Shown here: positions 42,167 to 51,500 of the stretch, in pieces
How the letters are laid out: every line of letters begins with the position of its first letter
Numbering within the stretch: the stretch's first letter is position 1
Source: Desulfobulbaceae bacterium
GTDB taxonomy: Bacteria > Desulfobacterota > Desulfobulbia > Desulfobulbales > VMSU01
Direction: 5' to 3'
NCBI GenBank assembly: GCA_013792005.1
Contig: VMSU01000190.1
Location: 29,611 to 93,610 of the forward strand
DNA length: 64,000 bases
Made by a program: the position numbers and the translations under genes
Notes under the pieces: generated by a model
What the model was told of the DNA's origin: nothing
Seen by the model: the letters and a program-made list of their open reading frames with translations, nothing else
Databases searched by the model: none

Positions 42167-44434
42167 ATGGAAAATGGTATCCTGAAAGTTTTTGGAAAAA
42201 GCCCGATTGCCAGGAGGCTGACTCTCTCAATCATTCTGTTCAGCTCCCTTATCACCCTGCTCATAACTATCGCTCAACTCTATGTAGACTATCGGCACGA
42301 TGTCGGCCAGATTCACATCGAGATAGGGTATATCAGTCAAAATCACCTTCCAGCCCTGAATCATTCCATTTGGGTCTATGACCCCAAAGCGACTCAACTC
42401 ATCCTGGACAGCTTGGTCAAATTTCAAGACATCGAATTCCTCGGCGTCACCGTCAAGGGCAAGGAGGAATGGCACAGCGGCACCATTTCATCAAAGCGGC
42501 AAATTCGAGAGACAGTCCCGCTCGAATATCTCTCCGCCGGCAAGATGACCCCCATTGGCACCCTTGAGGTTGTTGCAAGTCTTGACACTGTATACGGGCG
42601 GCTAGTGCGCAAGGGGGTCATGATCCTCTTGGGCAATGGGCTAAAAACCTTCCTTGTCGCTTTTTTTGCACTTTTTGTGATTCAAAAATTGATAACCAAG
42701 CATCTTGTCAAATTGGCAGACAACGCCCAAGTCGTTACCGCTGGCCAAGAGATCATTTTCACCCTGGACAGAGCGGGGGAAAAGGGGACATCCCCAGACG
42801 AGCTTGACTATGTCGTCTCAGCCTTGAACTCCATGCAGGAGAGATTGTCTCAGGATTTCATCAACCTCAGCCGGGCCAAGGAACAGATACGGGAGAACAG
42901 CCTGCTGCTCCAATCGGTGATGGATGGCACCACGGATTGCATTTTTGCCAAGGACAAGCAGGGGCGCTACCTGCTTGCCAATCGGGCTACTTGCGAGACG
43001 ATCGGCAAGCCGCACGAAGAGATCATCGGCAGAAACGATTCCGAATTGTTTCCATCAAGCTCGGCCCAGGAGATAGACGGCAACGATTCAACCGTGCTTC
43101 GCGAAGGGAAAACAGTGCTCGCCGAGGAAAGGCTTGAGACTGCCTACGGTCATACCGTGTGGCTGACAAACAAGAGCCCATGGATGGACGAACAAGGGCA
43201 GGTTGTCGGGCTCATTGGCATCTCGCGCAATATTACGGACATCAAGAACTACGAGGAGGAAAAGCGGCACCTGGAAGAGAGACTCAATCAAGCCCAGAAG
43301 ATGGAGGCCATCGGCACCCTGGCCGGTGGTATCGCCCATGACTTCAACAATATCCTGGCCGCCATCATCGGCTACACCGAACTCGCCCAGGATAGCGCCC
43401 CGCCTAACTCAAGGCAGGCCGCTGATTTGGAAAAGGTACTGCTATCCACCCTACGTGCCAAAGACCTCGTTCAGCAGATCCTCGCCTTCAGCCGGCAGAG
43501 TAAGATGGAGGCCATCCTTTTCCAGCCAGCCAACATCGCCAAGGAGGCTCTCAAACTCCTCCGAGCCACTATCCCCACCACCATCGACGTGCAACAGGAT
43601 ATCGACCCCAACAAGTGCGGGTTGATCCTGGCCGACCCAACTCAGTTCCATCAAATTATGATAAATCTCTGCACCAATGCCATGCACGCCATGGAAAGCA
43701 CCGGCGGCCGCTTGACCGTTTCCTTACGAAATAGACAGGTCGGCGTCGATCCCCTGCCCGCTGACCTGCCTGCTGGTGCCGATGCCTATGTGGAGCTCTC
43801 GGTGCAGGATACCGGGCACGGCATCTCGCCTGAGGTTCAGAGTAGAATATTCGAGCCCTATTTTACTACCAAAGGGGTGGGTAAGGGCACGGGCATGGGC
43901 CTGGCCATCGTCCACGGTATCGTGCAAAGCTGTGGCGGCCTGATCACCGTTGAAAGCGCCGTGGGACAGGGCAGCACTTTCAAGGTCTATTTCCCGGCGG
44001 CCAGACAGGGGGATATTGTCGAGGGAAAAAAGACTGCGGATTTACCAGTGGGTAGCGAGCGCATTCTCCTGGTTGACGACGAGGAGTTTCTTGTTTCCTA
44101 CGGCAAAGAGTTTCTTGAGCGTTTAGGATATTCAGTCACCGGGCGCACCAGCAGCCTGGAGGCACTGCAAACCTTTCAAAACCATCCCGAGCAGTTTGAT
44201 CTGGTGATCACCGACCAAACCATGCCGGGGCTGACGGGGATTGATCTCTCCCGGCGGCTGCTGCAGGTGAGGCCTAATATCCCGATCATTTTATGCACCG
44301 GCTTCAGCGGCCTAGTCGATGAACACGCGGCCAAGGCGGCCGGCATCAAAGCATTTACCATGAAGCCCATGCTAAAAAAAGGCATAGCACCCTTGATACG
44401 AGAGGTGTTGGCCACGGCGCAGGCAAAGCACTAG
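42167..44434 (+). CDS. Membrane hybrid sensor histidine kinase with PAS and receiver domains
   Basis: The 755-residue protein has two membrane helices (about 18-40 and 150-172) framing a periplasmic sensor of about 110 residues. A PAS domain (about 238-355; DCIFAKDKQGRYLLANRAT) follows. The HisKA motif GGIAHDFNNILAAIIGY carries phospho-acceptor His391, then the HATPase domain has N-box and GTGMGLAIVHGIV, and a C-terminal receiver has Asp683 in LVITDQTMPG. This is a self-contained phosphorelay without an output domain, so it needs a partner. The next gene encodes a periplasmic binding protein that could supply its signal. Confidence 0.92.
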   Translation: MENGILKVFGKSPIARRLTLSIILFSSLITLLITIAQLYVDYRHDVGQIHIEIGYISQNHLPALNHSIWVYDPKATQLILDSLVKFQDIEFLGVTVKGKEEWHSGTISSKRQIRETVPLEYLSAGKMTPIGTLEVVASLDTVYGRLVRKGVMILLGNGLKTFLVAFFALFVIQKLITKHLVKLADNAQVVTAGQEIIFTLDRAGEKGTSPDELDYVVSALNSMQERLSQDFINLSRAKEQIRENSLLLQSVMDGTTDCIFAKDKQGRYLLANRATCETIGKPHEEIIGRNDSELFPSSSAQEIDGNDSTVLREGKTVLAEERLETAYGHTVWLTNKSPWMDEQGQVVGLIGISRNITDIKNYEEEKRHLEERLNQAQKMEAIGTLAGGIAHDFNNILAAIIGYTELAQDSAPPNSRQAADLEKVLLSTLRAKDLVQQILAFSRQSKMEAILFQPANIAKEALKLLRATIPTTIDVQQDIDPNKCGLILADPTQFHQIMINLCTNAMHAMESTGGRLTVSLRNRQVGVDPLPADLPAGADAYVELSVQDTGHGISPEVQSRIFEPYFTTKGVGKGTGMGLAIVHGIVQSCGGLITVESAVGQGSTFKVYFPAARQGDIVEGKKTADLPVGSERILLVDDEEFLVSYGKEFLERLGYSVTGRTSSLEALQTFQNHPEQFDLVITDQTMPGLTGIDLSRRLLQVRPNIPIILCTGFSGLVDEHAAKAAGIKAFTMKPMLKKGIAPLIREVLATAQAKH

Positions 44435-44484
44435 TGTGCCGTGTTAAGAGGAATATCGATTAATTCAGCAGGGAGGAGAAAACC

Positions 44485-45183
44485 ATGAAGACGATCTGGC
44501 ACAGTATTGCCATACTTGCGACGAGTGTTATTTCCCTGACGGTGGTCTCCCCATCTTGGAGCGAGGATAAGACCTATACCCTCAGTTACAGCTCAGGGAC
44601 TCTTTTTCATGAGCTGGTACGAGACCGGATAAAGGTCGTTTACGAGCGGGCCGGACTCAAGGCGAACTTTGTGGCTCTGCCTCACAACCGGGCTCTGATG
44701 AGCGCCAACGACGGCACGATCGATGGCGATGTGGGGCGGATAGCCTCGACAGTTGAGAAGTACTCGAATCTGGTGCGCCTCAACGTCAAGGTGATGGACC
44801 TAAACGGCGCCGTGTACACCACCCGTGATGATATTGCAGCCTATGACGACTCCATCCTCACCAAGTCCCGGGTTGGCTATATCCTCGGGGTACGGTGGAC
44901 TGAGGACAAGATGAAGGGGCTTGAGGCAACCGTGGTGCAGACCTACCCTGCCCTTTTCGACCTTCTCCTCGATAATAGGGTGGACGTGATTCTCACCACA
45001 GAAGAAAGCGCCGAGCCGATCATCAAATCCTTGGGTGACAGGGCCGCCCCCATCCGAAAGCTTCAGCCCTTTGCCTATACAGCGCCGATCTACCATCTCT
45101 TGAACAAAAAAAACGCGGACATCATACCCCGCCTAGAAAATGCCCTGACGGCCTTGCAAAAGGAAGGCTATTGGAAAGATTGA
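44485..45183 (+). CDS. Periplasmic solute-binding protein, family 3-like
   Basis: The 232-residue protein has a signal peptide (IAILATSVISLTVVSPSWS, cleavage before EDK) and a bacterial family 3 binding fold pattern: MSANDGTIDGDVGRI, KSRVGYILGVRWTEDKM and DLLLDNRVDVILTTEE. No permease genes are nearby. It follows the hybrid kinase by about 50 bases on the same strand behind a GGGAGGAG site, so a sensory co-receptor role for the kinase is more likely than transport. Confidence 0.82.
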   Translation: MKTIWHSIAILATSVISLTVVSPSWSEDKTYTLSYSSGTLFHELVRDRIKVVYERAGLKANFVALPHNRALMSANDGTIDGDVGRIASTVEKYSNLVRLNVKVMDLNGAVYTTRDDIAAYDDSILTKSRVGYILGVRWTEDKMKGLEATVVQTYPALFDLLLDNRVDVILTTEESAEPIIKSLGDRAAPIRKLQPFAYTAPIYHLLNKKNADIIPRLENALTALQKEGYWKD

Positions 45184-45505
45184 GTCTATTTCCCCTCGTT
45201 TGGGCTTCGACTCATGCTACGCAACCTGACTCATTAATAAATGTTTTTTCTCCACCATCCATTAATCACAAAAGCCCCTTTGATGGAGGTGATGATAATT
45301 ACTGAGCAGATCGCAAATTGACGAGAACGCCTGGGAGCGTTTTCAGCACCCCCTTCGACTTTTCAAGATAACGTATCGCCACCATTAGAATTTTGAATCT
45401 TGGTGGCGTGTCGATGCCTTCCGTGTATCATGCCCGACAGTATGTCTCCCCCGGTGACAGGACAAGAAAAATCCAGCAAATCCGATCAGACGGAAGCAGC
45501 CACAT
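45184..45505. other. Intergenic region, no gene seen
   Basis: The region holds no credible frame. It includes CAGCACCCCCTTCGACTTTT with CAAG (about 45339-45367), similar to the hairpin region near 41702. Both lie downstream of plus-strand genes and may be relics of one repeat family. Confidence 0.4.
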
Positions 45506-46194
45506 TTACGGCTTCTTCGTGCGGTACACGCTGCAGTACACTTTGGTGTCGTTCCCGTCACTATGCACCCAGGAAATGATGAAATTTCCCTTGGCTGATG
45601 CAGATACCACAAAACTATTTGCCGGCTTGTCTTCCACATTCAGCTGTGAGCCAGGAGTCCCCCACTGACCATTATCGTTTTCAGCAAAAGAAAGACGGGT
45701 GAAAGCGTCATCACCCCTCTCCATCCAAACGGCAATCACTTTTGCGTTATCCGCCATAGCACAGCTACCGAAGACCACGAACTGATACTGCTGCGGATCT
45801 GCGACCAAGGCATCATCCGCACCGGGATGGCTCCACTTCCCTTCCCGGTACTGACTCAGGTACAGGGAGTGTCTTCGGTCTTGGAAGTCTGTCCATAACA
45901 GAAGAACATCACCGTTGCTCGACATGCAAAGATCATTGATATCAGTTGCAATACTGGCTGTCGGGGTAACAGCATCATCAGAAGATTGGGGATGCCTCCA
46001 CTGGCCGTCTATACGTTCACTCTTGAAAATGACATTCTTGTTGCCAACCCCCTGCTTCCAGAAAATAACCGCATTGCCCTGATCATCCATCGCCACTCGA
46101 GGGGCGTATGCGCCTCGTCTCCCCTCACCTTTTGGGTTGATAAAGCTTTTCAGGTCTTCAGGGTGGGTCCATGCATTGCCTGAGGTAGGCTGAA
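45506..46194 (-). pseudogene. C-terminal remnant of a repeat protein cut by an IS3-family element
   Basis: The last 229 or so residues of a minus-strand protein are intact, with internal repeats of about 55-65 residues (VAMDDQGNAVIFWKQG, MSSNGDVLLLWTDFQ, AMADNAKVIAVWMERG, VSASAKGNFIISWVHS), as in beta-propeller or sialidase-like Asp-box proteins. Just upstream the frame runs into the end of the insertion sequence. On the far side of the element (beyond 47441) no matching N-terminal half is seen, so the remainder was deleted or the element moved in with a rearrangement. The remnant has no start signal of its own. Confidence 0.75.
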
Positions 46195-46247
46195 AATGAT
46201 GGACACGAAAACTCTGATGATTCATAAACCAGAGTGGAGGTGTCACC

Positions 46248-46562
46248 ATGGAAAAAATTCCGCACGGCCGGTACACAAAGGAGTTCCGGGAAGAGGCCGC
46301 CCGGATGGTGCTTGAGGGCGGCCTGTCTGCCGGGGAAGCGGCCCAGCGGCTCTCCTTGCCGAAGAGTACTCTCGAGACCTGGGTGCGAGCAGCCAAGGTG
46401 GGCAAGCTCGGCAATATTGGCAAGAATCGACGCCCACTGACTGAGGTAGAGATAGAATTGGCCAAGACCAAGAAGGAGCTTGCTATGGTCCGGATGGAGC
46501 GTGACATCTTAAAAAAAGCAACCGCGTATTTTGCCAAGGAGTCGCTGCCCGGTACGCGCTGA
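46248..46562 (+). CDS. IS3-family transposase OrfA
   Basis: The 104-residue protein has the helix-turn-helix TKEFREEAARMVLEGGLS with LSLPKSTLETWVRAAK, and a leucine-zipper-like C-terminal helix (EIELAKTKKELAMVRMERDI) for multimerisation. OrfA alone binds the ends and regulates transposition. A slippery AAAAAAAG at 46511-46518 near its end would allow -1 frameshifting into the orfB frame, which is open from that point. Confidence 0.93.
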   Translation: MEKIPHGRYTKEFREEAARMVLEGGLSAGEAAQRLSLPKSTLETWVRAAKVGKLGNIGKNRRPLTEVEIELAKTKKELAMVRMERDILKKATAYFAKESLPGTR

Positions 46563-47422
46563 TGGAAGCCATGCGACCCACCTATCCCTTGCCAGTGCTG
46601 GGCCAGGCTTTGGCGGTATCTTTGAGCGGTTACCATGCCTGGCGCACCCGGCCGCCGTCGCGCCGACAACGGGAGGACGCCAGGTTGGCGACAGAGATCA
46701 AGGCGGCCCACCGCCGCACCAGAGAGAGCTACAGCGCTGAGCGTTTGCAAGGGGACTTGGCTGATCATGGGGTGCGGGTTGGGGTTTGCCGGATCAAGAG
46801 ATTGCGCCGTGAACTCGGCATCCGCTGCCTCCAGAAGAGAAAATTTAAAGCAACGACCAATTCCAATCACTCCCTGCCGGTGGCCAAAAACTTGCTGTCC
46901 CAGAATTTTGCGGCCAAGGCTCCCAATCGGGTTTGGCTGACGGACATCACCTACATTCCCACCGATGAAGGGTGGCTTTACCTGGCCGGACACAAGGATA
47001 TCTGCACCGGCGAAATCGTCGGCTACGCCATGAGCAACCGGATGACCAAGAATCTGGTCAGCGAATCTCTGTTTAGAGCGGTGACCGTCAAACGGCCTGC
47101 TGCCGGTCTTATTCATCACTCGGACCGTGGCAGCCAGTACTGTTCAAGGGAATACCGTAAGCTATTGCAGCAATTCAAGATGCAGTCCTCCATGAGCCGC
47201 CGAGGCGACTGCTATGACAACGCTCCGATGGAAAGCTTCTGGGGCACCCTGAAAACCGAGCTGACCTTCCACCGGCGTTACCAGACCCGGCAGGAGGCGA
47301 TGCGGGATATCCAAGAGTACATTGAGATCTTTTACAACCGGCAGAGAAAGCAGAAGAAGCTTGGCTATCTTTCCCCGGCCGCTTACGAGCGCCGGTTTTA
47401 TCAAACGCAAAAAGCTGCGTAG
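46562..47422 (+). CDS. IS3-family transposase OrfB (DDE integrase)
   Basis: The 286-residue product carries the rve/DDE catalytic core: first aspartate in VWLTDITYI, second in HHSDRGSQY, and glutamate in DNAPMESFWGTLK. Its ATG overlaps the OrfA stop by one base. Its frame is -1 relative to orfA and stays open back to the slippery site, so the active transposase is probably the OrfAB fusion. All catalytic residues are intact and the element could still be mobile. Confidence 0.94.
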   Translation: MEAMRPTYPLPVLGQALAVSLSGYHAWRTRPPSRRQREDARLATEIKAAHRRTRESYSAERLQGDLADHGVRVGVCRIKRLRRELGIRCLQKRKFKATTNSNHSLPVAKNLLSQNFAAKAPNRVWLTDITYIPTDEGWLYLAGHKDICTGEIVGYAMSNRMTKNLVSESLFRAVTVKRPAAGLIHHSDRGSQYCSREYRKLLQQFKMQSSMSRRGDCYDNAPMESFWGTLKTELTFHRRYQTRQEAMRDIQEYIEIFYNRQRKQKKLGYLSPAAYERRFYQTQKAA

Positions 47423-47441
47423 GGTTTTCGTGTCCACTATT

Positions 47442-47914
47442 GACGACCGACCTCAACTTTCTCTTAGGAGTACCATTGAGTCGTTCAGAGGGCATAGCCT
47501 CTGAACCTGCACCTTGCCCTCAGGGCAAGGTTTCTAATCATTGAATCAATGAAGCGTCCTGAAAAGATTATTTCACTCATGGAGCGAGTGGCCCGCTTCC
47601 TCTATTTTACGCTACCCACGTCAAACAGTAAGGAGCCAAAAAAATCAAACAAGGCGTATCGTGAGTCAGTTGCCGGGAGTCGTTGTCGGTAGCGGAGTTT
47701 GTACGGGACGGCGCTTGGCCACATTGATCAAGAAGAATAGTGAACTAAGATTTATCCCCTTGATAGTCCCCTCTATATCGGTAACAATATATTCAGGAAA
47801 TGAAAAAAGTTACATTCAGTCCTGGAATAGCTCCCATGAATATTTTCCCTAGCTTGACAGTGCCGTTAATAGGTGCTTATATAAGTCCTGTAAACAGACC
47901 AAAATGGAGGCCAA
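47442..47914. other. Intergenic region between IS3 and toxin-antitoxin pair
   Basis: No credible gene. It contains a compact palindrome CCTTGCCCTCAGGGCAAGG (47512-47530) without a T-run, and the first copy of the 25-nt direct repeat (47745-47769). The short frame at 47661-47852 has no family-like sequence. Confidence 0.45.
47745..47769 (+). repeat. 25-nt direct repeat flanking the toxin-antitoxin pair, left copy
   Basis: CTAAGAT then TTATCCCCTTGATAGTCC. The right copy at 48563-48587 differs by one base (CTAAGAC). The two copies are 818 bases apart and enclose both toxin-antitoxin genes. Confidence 0.8.
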
Positions 47915-48184
47915 ATGAATACCATATTTTCTGAAGACATTGTCCCTGTCAGCATGCTCAAATTAAATCCTGGAAAAATAGTCAAACAGGTGCAAGAAGT
48001 ACATAGGCCGGTTGTTTTAACCAGCCGAGGTCGAGGTGTTGCTGTTGTCCAATCCCTAAAGGATTATGAAATAGGCATAGAGCAACAAGCTTTCATGAAA
48101 GCAGTTGTCAAAGGAATGGTTGATCTTGAAGAAGGCCGTGAAGTAAGCTTGGCAGCTATAAAGAAACATTTTAACATCTCCTAA
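47915..48184 (+). CDS. Phd/YefM-family antitoxin
   Basis: The 89-residue protein starts IVPVSMLKLNPGKIVKQVQE and has RPVVLTSRGRGVAVVQSLKDYE, the Phd/YefM DNA-binding fold. The C-terminal part (from about residue 55), which in this family wraps the toxin, is acidic and helical. It is followed after one base by the toxin gene, and the pair should be autoregulated by the antitoxin-toxin complex. A TGGAGG site precedes the ATG. Confidence 0.9.
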   Translation: MNTIFSEDIVPVSMLKLNPGKIVKQVQEVHRPVVLTSRGRGVAVVQSLKDYEIGIEQQAFMKAVVKGMVDLEEGREVSLAAIKKHFNIS

Positions 48185-48185
48185 G

Positions 48186-48491
48186 ATGTCCGATAAAATT
48201 GAAATTATGTTTGCCAATTCAGCTCTTCGGGATTTGGGAGATGTAACTGAATACTACAGAGAGCGGCAAGTTCCCCACGTTGGAGAAAAAATGGTTGTTA
48301 ATATCATAAACGACGTAGAGTTACTTGGGGAACAACCAGACATGGGGCGTATTGTCCCCGAATTTGATTTGGAATACCTTCGAGAATTGATTAGACCGCC
48401 TTTTAGAATCGTTTATCGGCGTGACCGCAATAAAATTCGAATTGTGAGAGTTTGGCGGAGTGAACGATTGATGGTTCTGCCCAACGCATGA
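48186..48491 (+). CDS. ParE/RelE-superfamily toxin
   Basis: The 101-residue protein has the RelE/ParE fold pattern: an N-terminal FANSALRDLGDVTEYYRE, the central YLRELIRPPFRIVYRRDRNKIRIVRVWRSER and a short C-terminus. Family members act on DNA gyrase (ParE) or on ribosome-bound mRNA (RelE). The sequence is closer to ParE in its R-x-x-P-F-R-I-V-Y-R signature, but the target is not certain. Start is one base after the antitoxin stop. Confidence 0.88.
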   Translation: MSDKIEIMFANSALRDLGDVTEYYRERQVPHVGEKMVVNIINDVELLGEQPDMGRIVPEFDLEYLRELIRPPFRIVYRRDRNKIRIVRVWRSERLMVLPNA

Positions 48492-48562
48492 TGCTGTCCC
48501 TTTTTATTTGAGTACGTCGCTACGCGGTATGAATACAAGAGCCACTTTTGGTGGCCCTATCC

Positions 48563-48587
48563 CTAAGACTTATCCCCTTGATAGTCC
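48563..48587 (+). repeat. 25-nt direct repeat flanking the toxin-antitoxin pair, right copy
   Basis: CTAAGAC then TTATCCCCTTGATAGTCC. It ends three bases before the stop codon of the minus-strand megasynthase gene and matches the left copy at 24 of 25 positions. Confidence 0.8.
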
Positions 48588-48590
48588 ATG

Positions 48591-51500
48591 TTAATCTGAA
48601 TCGATGCAGACTGCACAAATTAAGCCATCCTGCTGAAAACTCGTTATCGTCAGCATCCGTCCTTGCTCCGAGCCGTTAACAGAGACGAGAGCGCAAACAC
48701 TCCCGTTTTGTCGGTTAATCTCTGTGATGGTCAGCGTTTGATCGGTCAGGCCTCCCAGCGCCTTTATTGCCGCCTCACGGGAGCACCAGAGCCGTAGTCG
48801 CCATTCTGTTGCCTCCTCCGGCAATCCGGCCAGAAGTGTCATCTCCTTGGGCTTGAACGCTATCTTGGTAAATTCAGTATCAACTACTCTGAACGGCTCA
48901 ATATCAATGCCTATTCCTCCTGAATCGGATAGGCGGGCGGCCAGAGCCACGACATTGCCTTGCGAATGGGACAGGGATATCCGGGGGGTCCACCTCAGCT
49001 TCTCGATCCAGGGACCATTCGCTTGAGGTTGGCCCTTCTCGTCGGCCACAATGATAATATCAGCCGGCCACACATCTTTACAGCCCTGTTGACAAAGCAA
49101 ACGTCGAATAGCTTCCTTGCAAGCGAGCCTGGCCAATAGCCATTCCGTCCTTCGTGTCTCGGGATAACTCAGTCCGTACCACAGTTTACGCTCCTGTCTG
49201 CTCAGAATGATGTGGGCAATAACCTCTCGCAGCACGTCGCCATCAGCGCCGGTAAAGTCCAGTTGTCCTGCCGATAAGATGCTGCAGGCAAGGCACGAGT
49301 TGTCGATAGGTTGGTTATGCGGAAGAGGCCAAGGGCGGCTGAGCATGACATCCCGACTGCCCCGGAAATGATGGAGGTATTCGGGCATATTGATCCGTTT
49401 GTGGCGTAATCCTTTGATCCGGCACTTGAGTGACCCGTCCTCATCACTGAGGATGATGTCCGAACGGATGGCATCACCCTCAGTGGCGCTCTTGGTCAGG
49501 CAGGTCGTGTCGTTGGAATTAGCGGCAGCGTAGAAATCTATTTCCTCGGCAGCCACAGGGAAAATAACGTACTGGTTGGGGATGAAGTGTGCAGCCCAGA
49601 GGCCGACCACCTGACCTGCCGCATCGAGGTGGAGTGGTGAGGAGAGGAGGTCGGAACTTTTGTCCCGGAAGAGGGGGACATGATGTTGGATGGTAAGCGT
49701 TGCCGCAGCACCACCTTTACCCCAGCGGCGCACCTTGCCGATATTTTGGAAGGCCAGCCCGTGGAAAAGGGCCAGCGGATACAATTGGTCGGGTATGCCG
49801 TCCGCAGTCCAGGAGGGATCGGCCTGATCGTCTTCTTCGCTTATTCCGCGAGATAGGGCGTCGCTAAAGAGAACCGTTCCTTCCATAGCGGCTTGACCTG
49901 CGTGGCGGGGGCCGATAAAGAGTCTTGCCAAGCCTTGGTTAGACTCTTTTGTTTTTTGTGCCAGCACGGTTATCTGGAGTTGTCGTTTCTTGAAGATAAT
50001 CCAATTTAGAGACTTTACAGAGCGAAATCCAGACAGATTTTTGCCGGGGAAGAGTTCGGCGGCGGCAGCGGCCAATAGCTCAAGACTCATAGTAAAAGGC
50101 ATTACGGCAAGGCCATGGAGACTTTTGTCATCTCGGGAAACAGCGCCGCCCAAGGTGTGATCCTGCAAAAAGATATCCCGGTCAAGATCGAGAACAGACT
50201 CAAGTTCAACTTCCGTTTTATCTACAACCTTAGCCACGTGATCGATAAGGGTATGCCGATTGACTTCGGACTGGAGAGGTTGTTCGAGGAAAGAAATGAT
50301 CTCACCCAAGGTCCGTAAGCGGTTCAACTGTTCAGAGCGGTTGTCATCAAAGCCTTCAAGTTCTTTGCCCAAGGCCCCTAAAATCTCGACCCGCTTGATT
50401 GAATCAATTCCCAATTCCGCTTCAAGGTCCTGATCAAGAGCCAGCATCTCTTCTGGATAGCCGGTGCGCTCACTAACCAGCCGTAACAGGAGCGTTTTGG
50501 CCTTAATAGTGGGGGAGGGAGCAACGGGCAAGGGAGAGGATGGGGCAGCTGGCGGATTCTGTTGGTGAGTGGGCGTTGGTGTTGGATCGGCAGGGCGGGT
50601 GGCAACAGAGGAGCTGACAGGGGGAGTTGCTGGAGTTTTGACAACGCGTTCATGTTCCCCAGAGCTGCTGCCAAGAAATCCTTCCATGGTCTGACGTTGG
50701 ATATCGAGAAAGCGCTCCATGGTTTGAAAGTATTGATCCATCACCGGGTTGGTTGGATGTGTTGCTGAAACCTGTGGTGGACTGGGCATATCCTTCACTG
50801 CCGTAGATTCCATTGGGGTCTGTTTGGTCAAAAAAGAGAGGTCTACCCCGTCCAGCTGCAACAGCGGTAAGTCCCGATTCAGCACGATCCCGCCTGGCGC
50901 AGTGTCTGGCAGGGTTTGCAGGGTGAAGTCGATCTTGATTGCCTGGCGATGGCTATAGAGCTTCGATAGCTCCATTGGTACCCCATGGGCGGCAGCCATG
51001 CCAAGGGCATGCAGTAATTGTTTGATTCCTGAGCGATGATGTGCGTTGGTGGCGACGGCGCAGTGCGGCTGGTCTTTGAGGATATCATTAACAAATCCGG
51101 TCAGGTTGGCGCGGGGACCGATCTCCAGAAAGATGCGAACACCATCAGCGTACATCGTATTAATGGTCTGGTGGAAGCGGACAGGTTTTACCCACTGTTC
51201 TAGAGCCAGGTGTCGGATCTCCTCGGGCTGGTCAGGGTAGCGGTCGGCTGTCAGGCAAGAATAGAGTGGTATTTCAGGTCGCTGGAAGGGCGCTGCTTCG
51301 TACAACCGGCGCAGGCGCTGTAGAGCGGCTTGGAATCGCTTGGTATGATAGGCGCGTTGAAAAGGTAAGACTTGGCAGATGGCCCCCAGCCGTCGCAAGC
51401 TGGTCTCGGCCTTGGTGATGGTCTCGTCGGTGCCGCAAAGGACAAATTGGTGCGGACAATTGGCCATGGCCAGACACAGGAAATCATGGCTGTCACCAAT

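Larger units (their letters stand above)
46195..47441 (+). mobile_element. IS3-family insertion sequence
   Basis: The element is about 1.25 kb. Ends carry an inverted repeat: TGATGGACACGAAAAC at left and, as reverse complement of the right end, TAGTGGACACGAAAAC. The exact terminal bases are uncertain by a few positions, and I could not see a clear target-site duplication. It encodes orfA and orfB in the IS3 arrangement with a slippery AAAAAAAG site (46511-46518). It interrupts the minus-strand gene remnant at 45506-46194. Confidence 0.92.

Noticed and set aside
45506..47119. One long minus-strand reading frame of 537 codons
   Set aside because: Its first 300 or so codons are the antisense of the IS3 orfB gene and only the last 229 look like a real protein, so it is a remnant fused to IS sequence by chance.
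47661..47852. 63-codon frame before the toxin-antitoxin pair
   Set aside because: It overlaps one of the direct repeats, has no plausible start signal and resembles no protein I know.
47745..48587. Toxin-antitoxin unit as an integron cassette with attC sites
   Set aside because: The flanking repeats lack the RYYYAAC/GTTRRRY core pairs and no integrase is present in the window.
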